DNA of 64,000 nt from CAILZL01 sp050248275 (lineage in GTDB: Bacteria; Pseudomonadota; Gammaproteobacteria; Steroidobacterales; Steroidobacteraceae): the NCBI GenBank assembly GCA_050248275.1, contig JBFWSR010000011.1:38905-102904 (forward strand). The letters are read 5' to 3'. Shown here piece by piece: positions 1 through 10,185 of this stretch (within the stretch, counting starts at the first letter, position 1; every line of letters starts with the position of its first letter). The translations under genes were made by a program, and so were the position numbers. The notes under the pieces were generated by a model. The model was not told the origin of the DNA and searched no databases. It worked only from the letters and a program-made list of their open reading frames with translations.

Positions 1-579
1 GATGGTTACCACTCCGAAGTTGTTCTTGATGATGGGCACATTGCCGAACAGATAGCCGCCCCAGATGAAGGCCGTCACCCAGCCGATGCCACCGAACAGG
101 TTGAACTTGAGAAACTGCATCGGCCGCATGCGGCCCACACCGGCCACGAACGGCGCAAAGGTGCGGATGATGGGTAGAAAGCGCGACAGCACGATGGCCA
201 TGCCACCGTGTTTGTCATAGAAGGCCTGGGTCTTGAGCAGATACTCCTGCTTCAACCAGCGAAACTGGCCGCTGAATGCACGCGGCCCGATGAAACCTCC
301 GATCCGATAGTTCACTTCATTGCCCAGCACCGCCGCCAGCATCAACAGCAGCCAGATGAGCGGCGCATGCAAAGTGCCGGTCTGATCCACCGCAGCCAAT
401 GCACCCACCGCAAACAACAGGGAATCGCCGGGCAGAAACGGCGTCACCACCAGGCCGGTTTCAGCAAAGATGATCAGAAACAGAATGCCGTACACCCAGT
501 ATTGGTAAGCCGCCACCAGTTCGGTCAAGTGCTTATCAAGATGCAGCACGACATTGATGAACAAATGCACCAGTTCCAT
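1..579 (-). CDS. DedA family membrane protein (3' end beyond window)
   Basis: The reading frame is open for 193 codons from an ATG at 579 to the left edge, so the C-terminus is outside the window. DedA proteins are inner-membrane proteins of about 200-220 residues that act in undecaprenyl-phosphate or phospholipid flipping and membrane homeostasis, so little is missing. Family marks visible after translation are the FLPGDSLL segment near residues 48-55 and the RFLPIIRTFAPFVAG segment near residues 131-145, plus several hydrophobic stretches. The gene is followed upstream by panD on the same strand with only 14 bases between them. Assignment to the DedA family is firm; the substrate is unknown. 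Confidence 0.9.
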   Translation of the reverse strand, partial: MELVHLFINVVLHLDKHLTELVAAYQYWVYGILFLIIFAETGLVVTPFLPGDSLLFAVGALAAVDQTGTLHAPLIWLLLMLAAVLGNEVNYRIGGFIGPRAFSGQFRWLKQEYLLKTQAFYDKHGGMAIVLSRFLPIIRTFAPFVAGVGRMRPMQFLKFNLFGGIGWVTAFIWGGYLFGNVPIIKNNFGVVTI

Positions 580-593
580 CGAATACTCCCGAC

Positions 594-965
594 TCAGGCT
601 GCGTGCGCGTGCTTGATTTGCGCAATACGATTGTTGGTTTCCAGCAGCACCACGGTAGGCTGATAACCAGCCAGTTCCGCCTCGCTGTAAGTCGAATAGG
701 CACAGATGATCAACAGGTCGCCTACCGCTGCCTTGCGCGCTGCCGCGCCGTTCAGCGAAACCTCGCCCGAACCACGCGGCGCCTTGATGATGTAGGTGGT
801 GAAACGCTCGCCGTTGTGGATGTTATACAGCTCGATGTACTGGAACTCGCGCAGACCGGCGGCTTCCAGCAGAGATTCGTCGATGCCGCAGGAGCCTTCA
901 TATTGAAGGTCGGCGTGAGTCACCGTGGCGCGGTGCAGCTTGGCTTGAAGCATGGTGCGCAGCAT
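594..965 (-). CDS. panD: aspartate 1-decarboxylase precursor
   Basis: Makes beta-alanine from L-aspartate for pantothenate and CoA synthesis in the cytoplasm. The 123-residue product matches the usual length of about 126. The self-cleavage site is present: Tyr22-Glu23-Gly24 followed by Ser25-Cys26, where Gly24-Ser25 is cut and Ser25 becomes the catalytic pyruvoyl group. His11 and Arg12 in the N-terminal beta chain match the family. An open frame extends further upstream, but the family begins at MLRTML, so the ATG at 965 is chosen. The gene is separate from panB/panC here and lies close behind the dedA-like gene's start. Confidence 0.95.
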   Translation of the reverse strand: MLRTMLQAKLHRATVTHADLQYEGSCGIDESLLEAAGLREFQYIELYNIHNGERFTTYIIKAPRGSGEVSLNGAAARKAAVGDLLIICAYSTYSEAELAGYQPTVVLLETNNRIAQIKHAHAA

Positions 966-1237
966 AAGTACCGGATGAGTCAGGAAATTTGGGGTCGCCA
1001 CGTTGCAGTGCAGGGCTGCCGGTGTCAAGTCCAGGCGTTCCTTCGAGCATGTGCAGGGGCAATGCATTACCGCAAAAAGGCCCGTTCTTGCCATCACACG
1101 GTCAAGTTTTGCCGCCCCTGGCCGACACAATGCGGGCGTGACTTGGCCCTGTTGACACCCCGCAACGTATTCTGGAACAAATTCAGGAAAAGGCGACTTA
1201 CATCGACAGACCAAGTACCACTATTTTCCAGGCAACG

Positions 1238-1606
1238 ATGACCAGCCTAATGCAAGCCACATCAGAATCGACCTTCCTCGTCCCCGGGAGCCAAGTCAGA
1301 AGTACCGTCCGCATCGCCGCTTACTGGCTTTGCATAACGCTGCTACTCTGGCCAGGAATTCACCCGCTGGCCGAATGGCGGCTGGTAACCACCACCAGTT
1401 TTCTCGCCGCCAGCTCGCTGGTAGTGACTGCGCTCGGCTGCACATCATCAGTACTCCACGGCTACTTGAGCAGTCTTGGTCTGACGGACCCGGGTGCGCA
1501 TGACCACGGACTTTTTACCCACAAATTTTTCCATACTGGATTCATTGCAGTCGAAATCCTCCTCGTTCTGACGGTGGCCCTGGCGCTGGAACGACTACTG
1601 CTTTGA
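1238..1606 (+). CDS. hypothetical small membrane protein
   Basis: A 122-residue product of no recognised family. It has hydrophobic segments near residues 25-40, 48-68 and 100-121, with a His-rich loop between (HDHGLFTHKFFH). This suggests a three-helix inner-membrane protein. It starts at an ATG with a short purine stretch (AGG) just upstream, and lies between divergent panD and the plus-strand sugar transferase. Codon use looks coding, and the opposite strand offers no better candidate. Existence as a gene is likely but not certain; no function can be assigned. Confidence 0.5.
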   Translation: MTSLMQATSESTFLVPGSQVRSTVRIAAYWLCITLLLWPGIHPLAEWRLVTTTSFLAASSLVVTALGCTSSVLHGYLSSLGLTDPGAHDHGLFTHKFFHTGFIAVEILLVLTVALALERLLL

Positions 1607-1822
1607 TGGCAGGTCTTCGCTCGCATCCAACTTCCAGATACGTGACCCATGTCTCAGGAACAAGCCCGTTTCCGGCTTGTTGAGGTTTTGTACCGTCCAT
1701 ATACTGCGGCGCAACATAATGGGTGACGAGGCCGGTCCCGTCGCGTTTCCCCACTATACGCAGGTTCGTTAGTCATCACTGCCCGGAAGCAGTCCAGACG
1801 GCAAGTTTCAGGAAGTTTCCAT

Positions 1823-3262
<1,440 letters not shown>

Positions 3263-3290
3263 TCACATCAGTGAAACGCAACGTCAATAT

Positions 3291-3351
3291 AGCGGCCAGA
3301 ATCAACAATGACGGCATGTCATTCTGCATGCCGCATGTTGATGTTGCCGCT
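3291..3351. terminator. long imperfect hairpin between convergent genes
   Basis: Between the stop of the sugar transferase (plus) and the stop of trpA (minus), an outer AGCGGC/GCCGCT pair flanks an inner imperfect stem of about 16 bp, ATCAACA...CGGCATG against CATGCCG...TGTTGAT. No clear T-tract follows on either strand. It may be a bidirectional transcription barrier or an RNA-stabilising hairpin for both convergent transcripts. The role is inferred from position only. Confidence 0.4.
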
Positions 3352-3358
3352 CACGTCA

Positions 3359-4129
3359 TCAGCCACGTAATCCCTGCAAAAAGGCCACCGGGTCTTCATT
3401 GCGTTCCAGCACCTCGACCAGCGCCGAACCGACGACCACGCCATCGACATGACCGGTCATCAGCTTCACCTGCTCCCGGCTGCGAATGCCAAAACCAGCG
3501 CACACCGGCACACGGGACATCTGCTTGACCCGGTCCATATATGCCAACACTTCTTCCGGCACCGTAACATGCTTGCCGGTGGTGCCGGTCATGGTCACGG
3601 CATAAACAAAGCCTTCGGCTTTCATGCATAACATGGCCAGACGCTCAGCCGGCGTCACCGGGGTCACCATCTGCACCAGCGCCAGGCCCTGAGTGTCGAG
3701 TGCAGCGCGGATGTCTTCGCTTTCCTCATAAGGCAGATCAGGCACGATGAAACCGGACACTCCCGCTTCACGCGCCGCCTGCGGCAGGCGATCGAATCCA
3801 TAGGACAGGAGGGGATTGAGATAACTCATCAGCAGGATGGGCGCCCTGGGTTTTTGGGCTGCATTTTTGAGGGCATTGAGAATCCATTTCAGCGATACGC
3901 CCTTGGCCAGCGCGGCGCGACTGGAACGCTGAATGGTCAGTCCATCGGCCATCGGATCGGAAAACGGCACGCCAATTTCAACGACATCGGCGACCTCCGC
4001 CACCCTGCACAATAATTGATGAAAGTTATCCGGTTCCGGAAAACCGCCGGTCAAAAAGGCAACGATGGCCGGACGGCCGCTGCTTTGGGCAGCGCGGATG
4101 GATTGACCGATTTGTTCACGTGGCAGCAT
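3359..4129 (-). CDS. trpA: tryptophan synthase alpha chain
   Basis: Cleaves indole-3-glycerol phosphate to indole and glyceraldehyde-3-phosphate, and passes indole to TrpB through the alpha-beta tunnel. The 256-residue TIM-barrel protein carries the catalytic glutamate (Glu51) and aspartate (Asp62) in VEIGVPFSDPMADG, and the later GFVYAVTMTGTTG and GFGIRSREQV segments that bind the loop and phosphate. The N-terminus is slightly shorter than in enteric TrpA. It is the last gene of the trp operon, 64 bases after trpB. The ribosome site before the ATG at 4129 is weak. Confidence 0.97.
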   Translation of the reverse strand: MLPREQIGQSIRAAQSSGRPAIVAFLTGGFPEPDNFHQLLCRVAEVADVVEIGVPFSDPMADGLTIQRSSRAALAKGVSLKWILNALKNAAQKPRAPILLMSYLNPLLSYGFDRLPQAAREAGVSGFIVPDLPYEESEDIRAALDTQGLALVQMVTPVTPAERLAMLCMKAEGFVYAVTMTGTTGKHVTVPEEVLAYMDRVKQMSRVPVCAGFGIRSREQVKLMTGHVDGVVVGSALVEVLERNEDPVAFLQGLRG

Positions 4130-4193
4130 GGTTGATCACGAATCTCTGTCTGGCATCAGGAAGGGTTGGATGAATCGCACCCTGAATGTTGGT

Positions 4194-5438
4194 TCAAATC
4201 TTTCCCAGCAACACGGTGCGCTGCAGGGTCGGCATGTCCTTGTCACCGCGACCGGACAAACCGATCAAAATCTTCTTGCCGGGATTGTCCTTAGCCCAGC
4301 GACGCGCGCCGGCCAGCGCATGTGCCGATTCCACAGCGGGCAGAATGCCTTCAGCGGCGCAGCATTCTTCCAGCGCGTTCAGGGCATCGTCGTCCTCGAT
4401 GCCTTCATAACGAACCCGCCCGACAGCTTGCAGCAGCGCATGCTCCGGCCCCACGCCGGGATAGTCGAGACCGGCCGATACTGAATGCGTTTCCTGAATC
4501 TGGCCGTTCTCATCCTGGAGCAGCATGGAATAACAACCCTGCAACACCCCGGGACGGCCATAGGCCAATGACGCCGCGTTTTGGCCAAGACCGGTGCCGG
4601 TGCCGCCGGCTTCGATACCCAGCAGTTGTACCTGCGTGTCCTTGACCAATGGATGGAACAGACCAATTGCATTGGAACCACCGCCGACGCAGGCCACCGC
4701 GATGTCCGGCAGGCTGCCGGTACTGGCCAGCATCTGCTCGCGCGCTTCGCGACCGATGACGGCTTGAAACTCGCGCACCAGATAGGGATAGGGATGCGGA
4801 CCAATGGCCGAGCCCAGACAGTAATAAGTACCGTTCGGATCGGATACCCAATCGCGCAGCGCTTCATCCACGGCGGCGCGCAGCGTCTTGTCGCCACTGG
4901 TCACCGGCGTCACCGTTGCGCCCAGCAGTTTCATGCGGCCCACATTCGGCGCCTGGCGTTCCATATCCACCGCACCCATGTACACCGTGCAGGGCAGGCC
5001 CACGCGTGCACAGGCGGCAGCGGAAGCTACGCCATGCTGGCCCGCGCCGGTTTCGGCAATGACGCGCGTGGCGCCCAGCTTTTTCGCCAGCAACACCTGA
5101 CCGATGGAGTTGTTGATCTTGTGCGCGCCGGTGTGCGCCAGGTCTTCGCGCTTCAGCCACACTTCAGCGCCCCAGCGCCTGGATAGCGTGCGCGCATAAG
5201 TCAGTGCCGTCGGACGGCCGATCCAGTCACGCAACTCGGCCACATATTCGGCCTGAAACTCTGGATCGTGCAGATAGCGTTTCACGCCGGCTTCCAGGCG
5301 ATCCAGCGCCGGCACCAGCGTTTCCGGAATGTAACGGCCACCGAACGGACCGAAACGGCCATGCTCGTCCGGGTAGACATCGTTCATGACATTGGCCAGC
5401 AGCGTCTGCTTGTCCAACAGGTTGCTCGAAGTTTTCAT
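4194..5438 (-). CDS. trpB: tryptophan synthase beta chain
   Basis: PLP enzyme that condenses indole with L-serine to give L-tryptophan. The 414-residue product has the PLP lysine (Lys107) in HTGAHKINN, the KREDLAHTGAHK block typical of TrpB1, and the glycine-rich phosphate-binding loop GGGSNAIG. The start is set at the ATG at 5438, preceded by GGAG with about six bases of spacing; a GTG two codons upstream lacks suitable spacing. It is 12 bases downstream of trpF. Confidence 0.97.
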   Translation of the reverse strand: MKTSSNLLDKQTLLANVMNDVYPDEHGRFGPFGGRYIPETLVPALDRLEAGVKRYLHDPEFQAEYVAELRDWIGRPTALTYARTLSRRWGAEVWLKREDLAHTGAHKINNSIGQVLLAKKLGATRVIAETGAGQHGVASAAACARVGLPCTVYMGAVDMERQAPNVGRMKLLGATVTPVTSGDKTLRAAVDEALRDWVSDPNGTYYCLGSAIGPHPYPYLVREFQAVIGREAREQMLASTGSLPDIAVACVGGGSNAIGLFHPLVKDTQVQLLGIEAGGTGTGLGQNAASLAYGRPGVLQGCYSMLLQDENGQIQETHSVSAGLDYPGVGPEHALLQAVGRVRYEGIEDDDALNALEECCAAEGILPAVESAHALAGARRWAKDNPGKKILIGLSGRGDKDMPTLQRTVLLGKI

Positions 5439-5450
5439 CAACACTCCAAC

Positions 5451-6038
5451 TCAGTGTTCCTGAACGGCTCGTGCCGCATGCACGAACTCGATTATTTTTT
5501 GTGGATCTTTCACGCCCGGCATCGCTTCGACACCGCTGCTGACATCCACGCCGAATGGCTGCACCGACTCGATGGCCATGGCAACATTCGTCGGACTCAA
5601 GCCACCGGCCAGAATCAATTCACCTTGCCGGGCCAAAGCTGCGGCATGCGACCAGTCAGCGGTCGCACCCGTGCCGCTCACCGGCCCTTCAAACAAAAAG
5701 CGCGTTGGTAACACCGCGGGCAAGGCGCTGCCGGCACGCAACACCGGCAAGACGCGCAAGGTATCTGGCAACTGCAAGCCGGCCAGATCTTCCCAGTCAG
5801 TCTGCAATACATCGGGCTTGAAGACACTCAGTACTTCATCGACGAGATGCTGCGCGGGATGCAACATCACCGCGACACGCACGATGCGTGCAGGCACAGC
5901 AGCCGCCAGTTGTCGCGCCTGTTCTGCCGTCACCTGTCGCTTCGACGGTGCAAACACAAACCCCACGGCATCCACTCCCGCTGCAACCGCAGTATGTACT
6001 GCCAGTTCAGTCGTCATCCCGCAGACCTTCACCCACAT
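5451..6038 (-). CDS. trpF: phosphoribosylanthranilate isomerase
   Basis: Carries out the Amadori rearrangement of N-(5-phosphoribosyl)anthranilate to the ribulose form. The 195-residue protein has the general-base Cys6 in KVCGMT, the GVDAVGFVFAPSKR block, and the general-acid Asp128 in GTGATADW. Two starts are possible: a TTG at 6044 that overlaps the trpC stop, and the ATG at 6038. The ATG is preferred because it gives the normal N-terminus MWVKVCG. It is separate from trpC, unlike the enteric fusion. Confidence 0.95.
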   Translation of the reverse strand: MWVKVCGMTTELAVHTAVAAGVDAVGFVFAPSKRQVTAEQARQLAAAVPARIVRVAVMLHPAQHLVDEVLSVFKPDVLQTDWEDLAGLQLPDTLRVLPVLRAGSALPAVLPTRFLFEGPVSGTGATADWSHAAALARQGELILAGGLSPTNVAMAIESVQPFGVDVSSGVEAMPGVKDPQKIIEFVHAARAVQEH

Positions 6039-6040
6039 GT

Positions 6041-6919
6041 TCAAGACTTCGGCAAATCGGCCGCGAAAAACTCCACGGTCTGCGTGCGGGTCGCCAGGGC
6101 GGTGGCGCGTCCGGCGCTGAGCAGCTCGCTCGCCAACTGGCGTGGATCGGGACTATTCATCAACGTAGTGCCGACCAGCGCCAGCTGATAACCCATCTGC
6201 GCCACGCGCTTCACATCTTCCACATTGCCAACGCCGCTTTCCGCCACTTTGGGATAGCCGTGGGGCAACAGGTCCACCCATTCGGCAAAGCGTTCGAAAT
6301 TCACTTGCAGGGTTTGCAGATCGCGGCAGTTGATGCCCACCAGGATCTGTTCGGTATGTTGCTTGCGCAGCGCCAGCACTTCATTGATCACCTTGATGTC
6401 ATCGGCATCGAAGGCTTCGATCAGCACGAACATGCCCAGCATGGCGGCACAGTCCAGCAGCGCCGTGATATGACTTGGATCGAGCATGCGCGCAATCACC
6501 AGCACGCCGCCCGCACCGGCAACGCGCGCTTCCATCACCTGATAAGGCTCGACCAGAAAGTCCTTGCGCATGGTGGGTACATTGAGCGGCGTCAGTACCT
6601 GCGCGGCCTGCGTGAGATGCGCCAGTTCGCCGCCGAAGCGCGTGGGTTCGGTGAGCACCGACACCGCTGCGGCGCCCCCCAGACCATAGGCCGCGACGCG
6701 GCTTTGCACATCGGTGGTATTGGCGGACAGATCGCCGGCCGATGGCGACTGCAGCTTGCACTCGGCGATCATATCGAAACCTTCCACGGACAGTTTCAGC
6801 CTGGGCACCGCCGGCATGGCGCTGGCCTGCGCCCACAACTCAGCTTCGGGTCGCCGCGCTCTGGCCTGGGCGACGCGCTCACAGCTCAAACGCGCCATTT
6901 CGGTAAGCAGTCCTGACAT
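6041..6919 (-). CDS. trpC: indole-3-glycerol phosphate synthase
   Basis: Closes the ring of the carboxyphenylamino-deoxyribulose phosphate to indole-3-glycerol phosphate. The protein has the family blocks AECKLQSPSAG (catalytic lysine), VSVLTEPTRFGG, TMRKDFLVEPYQ, LVGINCRDLQT (Asn/Arg) and AESGV. The ATG at 6919 is chosen because GAGG lies about eight bases upstream; an in-frame ATG at 6925 is only two bases from this site. The product is 292 residues, a usual length. It lies between trpD and trpF. Confidence 0.95.
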   Translation of the reverse strand: MSGLLTEMARLSCERVAQARARRPEAELWAQASAMPAVPRLKLSVEGFDMIAECKLQSPSAGDLSANTTDVQSRVAAYGLGGAAAVSVLTEPTRFGGELAHLTQAAQVLTPLNVPTMRKDFLVEPYQVMEARVAGAGGVLVIARMLDPSHITALLDCAAMLGMFVLIEAFDADDIKVINEVLALRKQHTEQILVGINCRDLQTLQVNFERFAEWVDLLPHGYPKVAESGVGNVEDVKRVAQMGYQLALVGTTLMNSPDPRQLASELLSAGRATALATRTQTVEFFAADLPKS

Positions 6920-6933
6920 AGGCATTACCTCGC

Positions 6934-7953
6934 TTAACCGCCAAACGCAGCCAGTTTCTTGAGAACCGCCGCCGCGCGACCCTCATCAATGGCCTGCGCC
7001 GCCTGCTGCATGGCCTGCAATGGATCGGCGGCGCGGCCGGTCAATTCCAGCACCAGCGCGGCATTCAGCAGAATGGCATGTCGATGCGCACCATGATCGC
7101 GGCCTTCCAGCACATCGCGCAAGCGCTGCGCGTTATGCACCGCATCGCCGCCCTGCAACTCTTCAGGCGTGCAGCGCGGCACGCCGAACTCGGCCGGATC
7201 GCGCCGGCGATGCGTGACTTGCCCCGGACGCACATCAAAACACTCAAAAGTCCCACAGGGCGTGGCCTCATCCCAGCCCGGCTCGCCATGCACAACATAC
7301 GCGCGTTCAATCGGCAGGCCCGCCAATGTCTCGGCCATCAACTTGGCGGTGTCCACATTGAATGCTCCAATTAAATGGAACGGTGGTTCAGCGGGATTAC
7401 ACAGCGGTCCCAGGATATTGAAGATGGTGCGCACGCCCAGCGCCTGACGTATCGGACCCACTGCCTTGGTGGCCGCGTGATAGTAAGGCGCGAACAGGAA
7501 AGTAAATCCGCAGGCATCCAGACATTTACCCGCCGCCTGTTCATCCAGCGGCAACTTCATGCCCAGTTGTTCCAGCGTATCGGCACTGCCGCTGCGGCTC
7601 GATACCGCACGATTGCCATGCTTGACAACGCGCAGATCCAGCGCCGCCAGCAACAGACCGGCGGCCGTGGACAGATTGAAGCTGCCCGATGAATCGCCGC
7701 CCGTACCGACGATGTCCACCAGCGGCGCACCCGGACCAATCACCGGATGTTTGGCCAGCCTGCGCATGGTCCTGGCGAAACCGCGCACTTCATCGGGTAT
7801 CACTCCCTTGCTGCGCAGCGCAGCAAGCAAGGCGCCCGCCATGGCCGGCGCCACGGTTTCATCCGTCAGCGCCAGCAATAACTGCGATGCTTCGGCTTCG
7901 CTCAGGTTGCGATGTTCCAGCAAGGTTTCCAGCGTATTACGCAATGGGCTCAT
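6934..7953 (-). CDS. trpD: anthranilate phosphoribosyltransferase
   Basis: Transfers phosphoribose from PRPP to anthranilate. The 339-residue protein shows the glycine-rich PRPP loop VGTGGDSSGSFNLSTAAG and the KHGNRAVSSRSGSAD block that binds PRPP/anthranilate. The usual motif would have GNR followed by aromatic or serine-rich residues, which holds here. Its Shine-Dalgarno AGGAGG is located in the last codons of trpG and stands about ten bases before the ATG at 7953, so translation is probably coupled. A TTG three codons upstream is rejected on spacing. Confidence 0.96.
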   Translation of the reverse strand: MSPLRNTLETLLEHRNLSEAEASQLLLALTDETVAPAMAGALLAALRSKGVIPDEVRGFARTMRRLAKHPVIGPGAPLVDIVGTGGDSSGSFNLSTAAGLLLAALDLRVVKHGNRAVSSRSGSADTLEQLGMKLPLDEQAAGKCLDACGFTFLFAPYYHAATKAVGPIRQALGVRTIFNILGPLCNPAEPPFHLIGAFNVDTAKLMAETLAGLPIERAYVVHGEPGWDEATPCGTFECFDVRPGQVTHRRRDPAEFGVPRCTPEELQGGDAVHNAQRLRDVLEGRDHGAHRHAILLNAALVLELTGRAADPLQAMQQAAQAIDEGRAAAVLKKLAAFGG

Positions 7954-7958
7954 CGGCC

Positions 7959-8558
7959 TCAATCCTCCTGGCGCAGCGGTGAAGTCAGCTTGAGGAAGTT
8001 GCCCATCAGGATCGGCCCCTCCGGCGTCAGGATGCTTTCCGGATGGAACTGTACGCCTTCGATGGCGTATTTCTGATGGCGCACGCCCATAATCTCCCCT
8101 TCGGCCGTCTTCGCGGTTACTGCCAGCACATCCGGCATGGCTTCCGGCGCGGCAATCAGCGAGTGATAACGACCCGCTTCGAAAGGCTGCGGCATGCCGG
8201 CAAGAATGCCCTTGCCATCATGATGCACCATTGACACTTTGCCGTGCATCAGGCGACCGGCACGCACCACCTTGCCGCCAAACACCTCCACTACCGATTG
8301 ATGACCGAGGCACACACCGAAGATCGGCAGCTTGCCGGTGAAGTGTTCGATCATCTTCATGGACACGCCGGCATCGTGCGGCGTGCCCGGCCCCGGTGAA
8401 ATGCACAGATGCGTGGGCTTTAAAGCCTCGGCCTGTGAAAGGGTGATCTGGTCATTGCGATGCACCAGCACTTCGGCGCCCAGCACCAGAAATGCCTGCA
8501 CCAGGTTGTAGGTGAAGGAATCGTAGTTATCGATCAGCAATAATTTTGGAGCATTCAT
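7959..8558 (-). CDS. trpG: anthranilate synthase glutamine amidotransferase subunit
   Basis: Class I glutamine amidotransferase that supplies ammonia to TrpE. The 199-residue protein has the nucleophile Cys83 in FGVCLGHQS, the oxyanion segment SPGPGTP at 54-60, and the catalytic His172 and Glu174 in QFHPES. The ATG begins directly after the TAA of trpE, with GGAGG about nine bases upstream inside the trpE end. PabA could look alike, and in some bacteria one subunit serves both enzymes; the operon position makes TrpG the main role. Confidence 0.95.
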   Translation of the reverse strand: MNAPKLLLIDNYDSFTYNLVQAFLVLGAEVLVHRNDQITLSQAEALKPTHLCISPGPGTPHDAGVSMKMIEHFTGKLPIFGVCLGHQSVVEVFGGKVVRAGRLMHGKVSMVHHDGKGILAGMPQPFEAGRYHSLIAAPEAMPDVLAVTAKTAEGEIMGVRHQKYAIEGVQFHPESILTPEGPILMGNFLKLTSPLRQED

Positions 8559-9956
8559 TTAGAGACCCTCCTGCGCCATGGAGAGTGCGCGTCGCAGGAT
8601 AGCGCTCTTGGCCAGCACTTCCTGATACTCCATTTTCGGAACGCTGTCCGCCACGATGCCCGCGCCGGCCTGGAAACTGTAGGTATCGCCGCTGAACACC
8701 AGCGTGCGGATGGTAATGGCCTGATCCATCTCGCCAGTGCTGCCGAAGTAGCCGATGGTGCCACCATAAAAGCCGCGCCGGCAGGGCTCAAGTTCATCAA
8801 TGATCTGCATGGCGCGCACCTTGGGTGAACCCACCAGCGTGCCGGCGGGAAATGCGGCCGCAAACAGATCGAAAGCATCCTTGTCCGGCGCCAGCTCGCC
8901 CTTCACGCCGCTGACGATGTGCATGACATGGCTGTAGCGTTCGATGCAACGATACGGGTCCACATGCACGCTACCGGCTTTGGCCACCCGGCCCAGATCG
9001 TTGCGCGCCAGATCCACCAGCATCACATGCTCGGCATTTTCTTTCGGATCAGCAAGCAGTTCCTGCGCCAGCGCCAGATCCTGTTCGTCATCCTGGCCGC
9101 GCGGACGGGTGCCGGCAATGGGCCGCAATTGCGCATGACCCACGCCATGATCACGATTCATGCGCACCAATGCTTCGGGTGAAGAACCGGCAATGACATG
9201 ATCGCCCAGATCGCAGTAATACATGTACGGCGAAGGATTCAGCAGACGCAGCGCACGATAGGTTTCGAAAGGATCAAGATCGCAGCGTCCCGAGAAACGC
9301 GAAGCCAGCACCAATTGATACACATCGCCTGCGGCAATGTATTCCTGCACGCGCTTTACGCCATGAATGTATTCGGCTTCGCCCAGCGAGGCCACGGGCT
9401 CGGAATAACGGGCAGCTTTGGCATTGCCGGTAATTCCGCCGCGCAGCGCACGCATGACTTCCTTGCGCAACGACTGGCGTTCCGCTTCGGAACCGGCATG
9501 CAACAGCGCCATGCTGCGCGTCAGGTGATCGAACACCAGCATGGATTGCGGCGCCAGATAATGTGCATCGGGCGTCTGATCAATATTTTTATGCCGCGAC
9601 GGCAGGCGCTCGAAATAACGCACCAGATCATAACCAGCCACGCCCACCAGTCCGCCCAGCAGCGGCACGCCGGGAATCTGCGGCGTCGGCAATGGCGCCT
9701 GCTTCAGCGCGCCGCGCAAGGCGTTCAACAATTCCTGCTGATTGGCCGGCACCGCTAATTGCTGCCTGCCAACTTTCAGTCCCCTGGCATCCAGGCGCAC
9801 TTCCAGACAATCGCCGAAACCGATGAAGGAATAGCGCGCCAGCCGTTCGCCGCCTTCCACGCTTTCCAGCAGGAAGCGTGGCCGGAACGGCTTCAGCTTG
9901 AGATAAGCCGATACCGGCGTATCCAGATCGGCGGCAATGTCGAATGGCGGTTTCAA
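8559..9956 (-). CDS. trpE: anthranilate synthase component I (TTG start)
   Basis: Converts chorismate to anthranilate with ammonia from TrpG. The 465-residue protein has the tryptophan-feedback LLES motif at 29-32, and the chorismate-binding core with PSPYMYY, IAGTRPRG, MLVDLARNDLGRV, FPAGTLVGSPK and GFYGGTIGYFG. The only well-placed start is a TTG at 9956, with AGGAG six bases upstream. Use of TTG may limit translation relative to the rest. The gene follows the attenuator at 10027-10062, so it is controlled by both transcription attenuation and probable enzyme feedback. Confidence 0.96.
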   Translation of the reverse strand: MKPPFDIAADLDTPVSAYLKLKPFRPRFLLESVEGGERLARYSFIGFGDCLEVRLDARGLKVGRQQLAVPANQQELLNALRGALKQAPLPTPQIPGVPLLGGLVGVAGYDLVRYFERLPSRHKNIDQTPDAHYLAPQSMLVFDHLTRSMALLHAGSEAERQSLRKEVMRALRGGITGNAKAARYSEPVASLGEAEYIHGVKRVQEYIAAGDVYQLVLASRFSGRCDLDPFETYRALRLLNPSPYMYYCDLGDHVIAGSSPEALVRMNRDHGVGHAQLRPIAGTRPRGQDDEQDLALAQELLADPKENAEHVMLVDLARNDLGRVAKAGSVHVDPYRCIERYSHVMHIVSGVKGELAPDKDAFDLFAAAFPAGTLVGSPKVRAMQIIDELEPCRRGFYGGTIGYFGSTGEMDQAITIRTLVFSGDTYSFQAGAGIVADSVPKMEYQEVLAKSAILRRALSMAQEGL

Positions 9957-10026
9957 GTGAAACTCCTGATTGTTCGAGCAAATCGGTTCAGTCTTTCCAC
10001 CCCGAGGCGAACCGAAAAGCAGGCAA

Positions 10027-10062
10027 CAAAAAACCCACCCCCGGCGGTCTCGGAGATGGGTT
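10027..10062 (-). terminator. trp attenuator (rho-independent terminator)
   Basis: Read on the minus strand, bases 10062-10052 (AACCCATCTCC) pair with 10042-10032 (GGGGGTGGGTT) around a nine-base loop, followed by a U run at 10033-10028. This is a strong intrinsic terminator between the leader peptide and trpE. The competing antiterminator pairs 10113-10105 (GGGCGCTGG) with 10066-10058 (CCAGAACCC), which removes the first arm of the terminator. Region 10135-10130 (GGCGCC) in the leader codons can pair with 10113-10108 (GGGCGC), completing the 1:2, 2:3 and 3:4 scheme of classical attenuation. Confidence 0.88.
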
Positions 10063-10120
10063 CTGGTATCGTCAAAAATCGTTAGATCACGCTAAATCAC
10101 GGGCCCAGCGCCCTGCTCCG

Positions 10121-10177
10121 TTACGAGCGGCGCCACCACCAGCGGCGGGTTGCGAATGAATGTGTATGCGTAATCAT
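10121..10177 (-). CDS. trpL: trp operon leader peptide with three tandem Trp codons
   Basis: An 18-residue open frame starting at an ATG at 10177 and ending at a TAA at 10121. The peptide reads MITHTHSFATRRWWWRRS, with three consecutive UGG codons at 10141-10133. In enteric trp leaders, ribosome stalling on such codons under tryptophan shortage favours the antiterminator. Here the stop codon is eight bases before the region-2 strand, so a terminating ribosome would cover it. No Shine-Dalgarno is seen upstream and the predicted promoter leaves almost no 5' untranslated region, so the gene may be read from a near-leaderless transcript. Confidence 0.88.
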   Translation of the reverse strand: MITHTHSFATRRWWWRRS

Positions 10178-10185
10178 GGGCCGCG

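Noticed and set aside
4190..4200. GGTTCAAATC, resembling a tRNA T-loop
   Set aside because: No matching stem, acceptor or anticodon arm around it; it lies at the end of trpB.
5888..6916. Long open frame (342 codons) on the plus strand opposite trpC
   Set aside because: trpC is clearly coding on the minus strand and the antisense product resembles no protein; it is a frame shadow.
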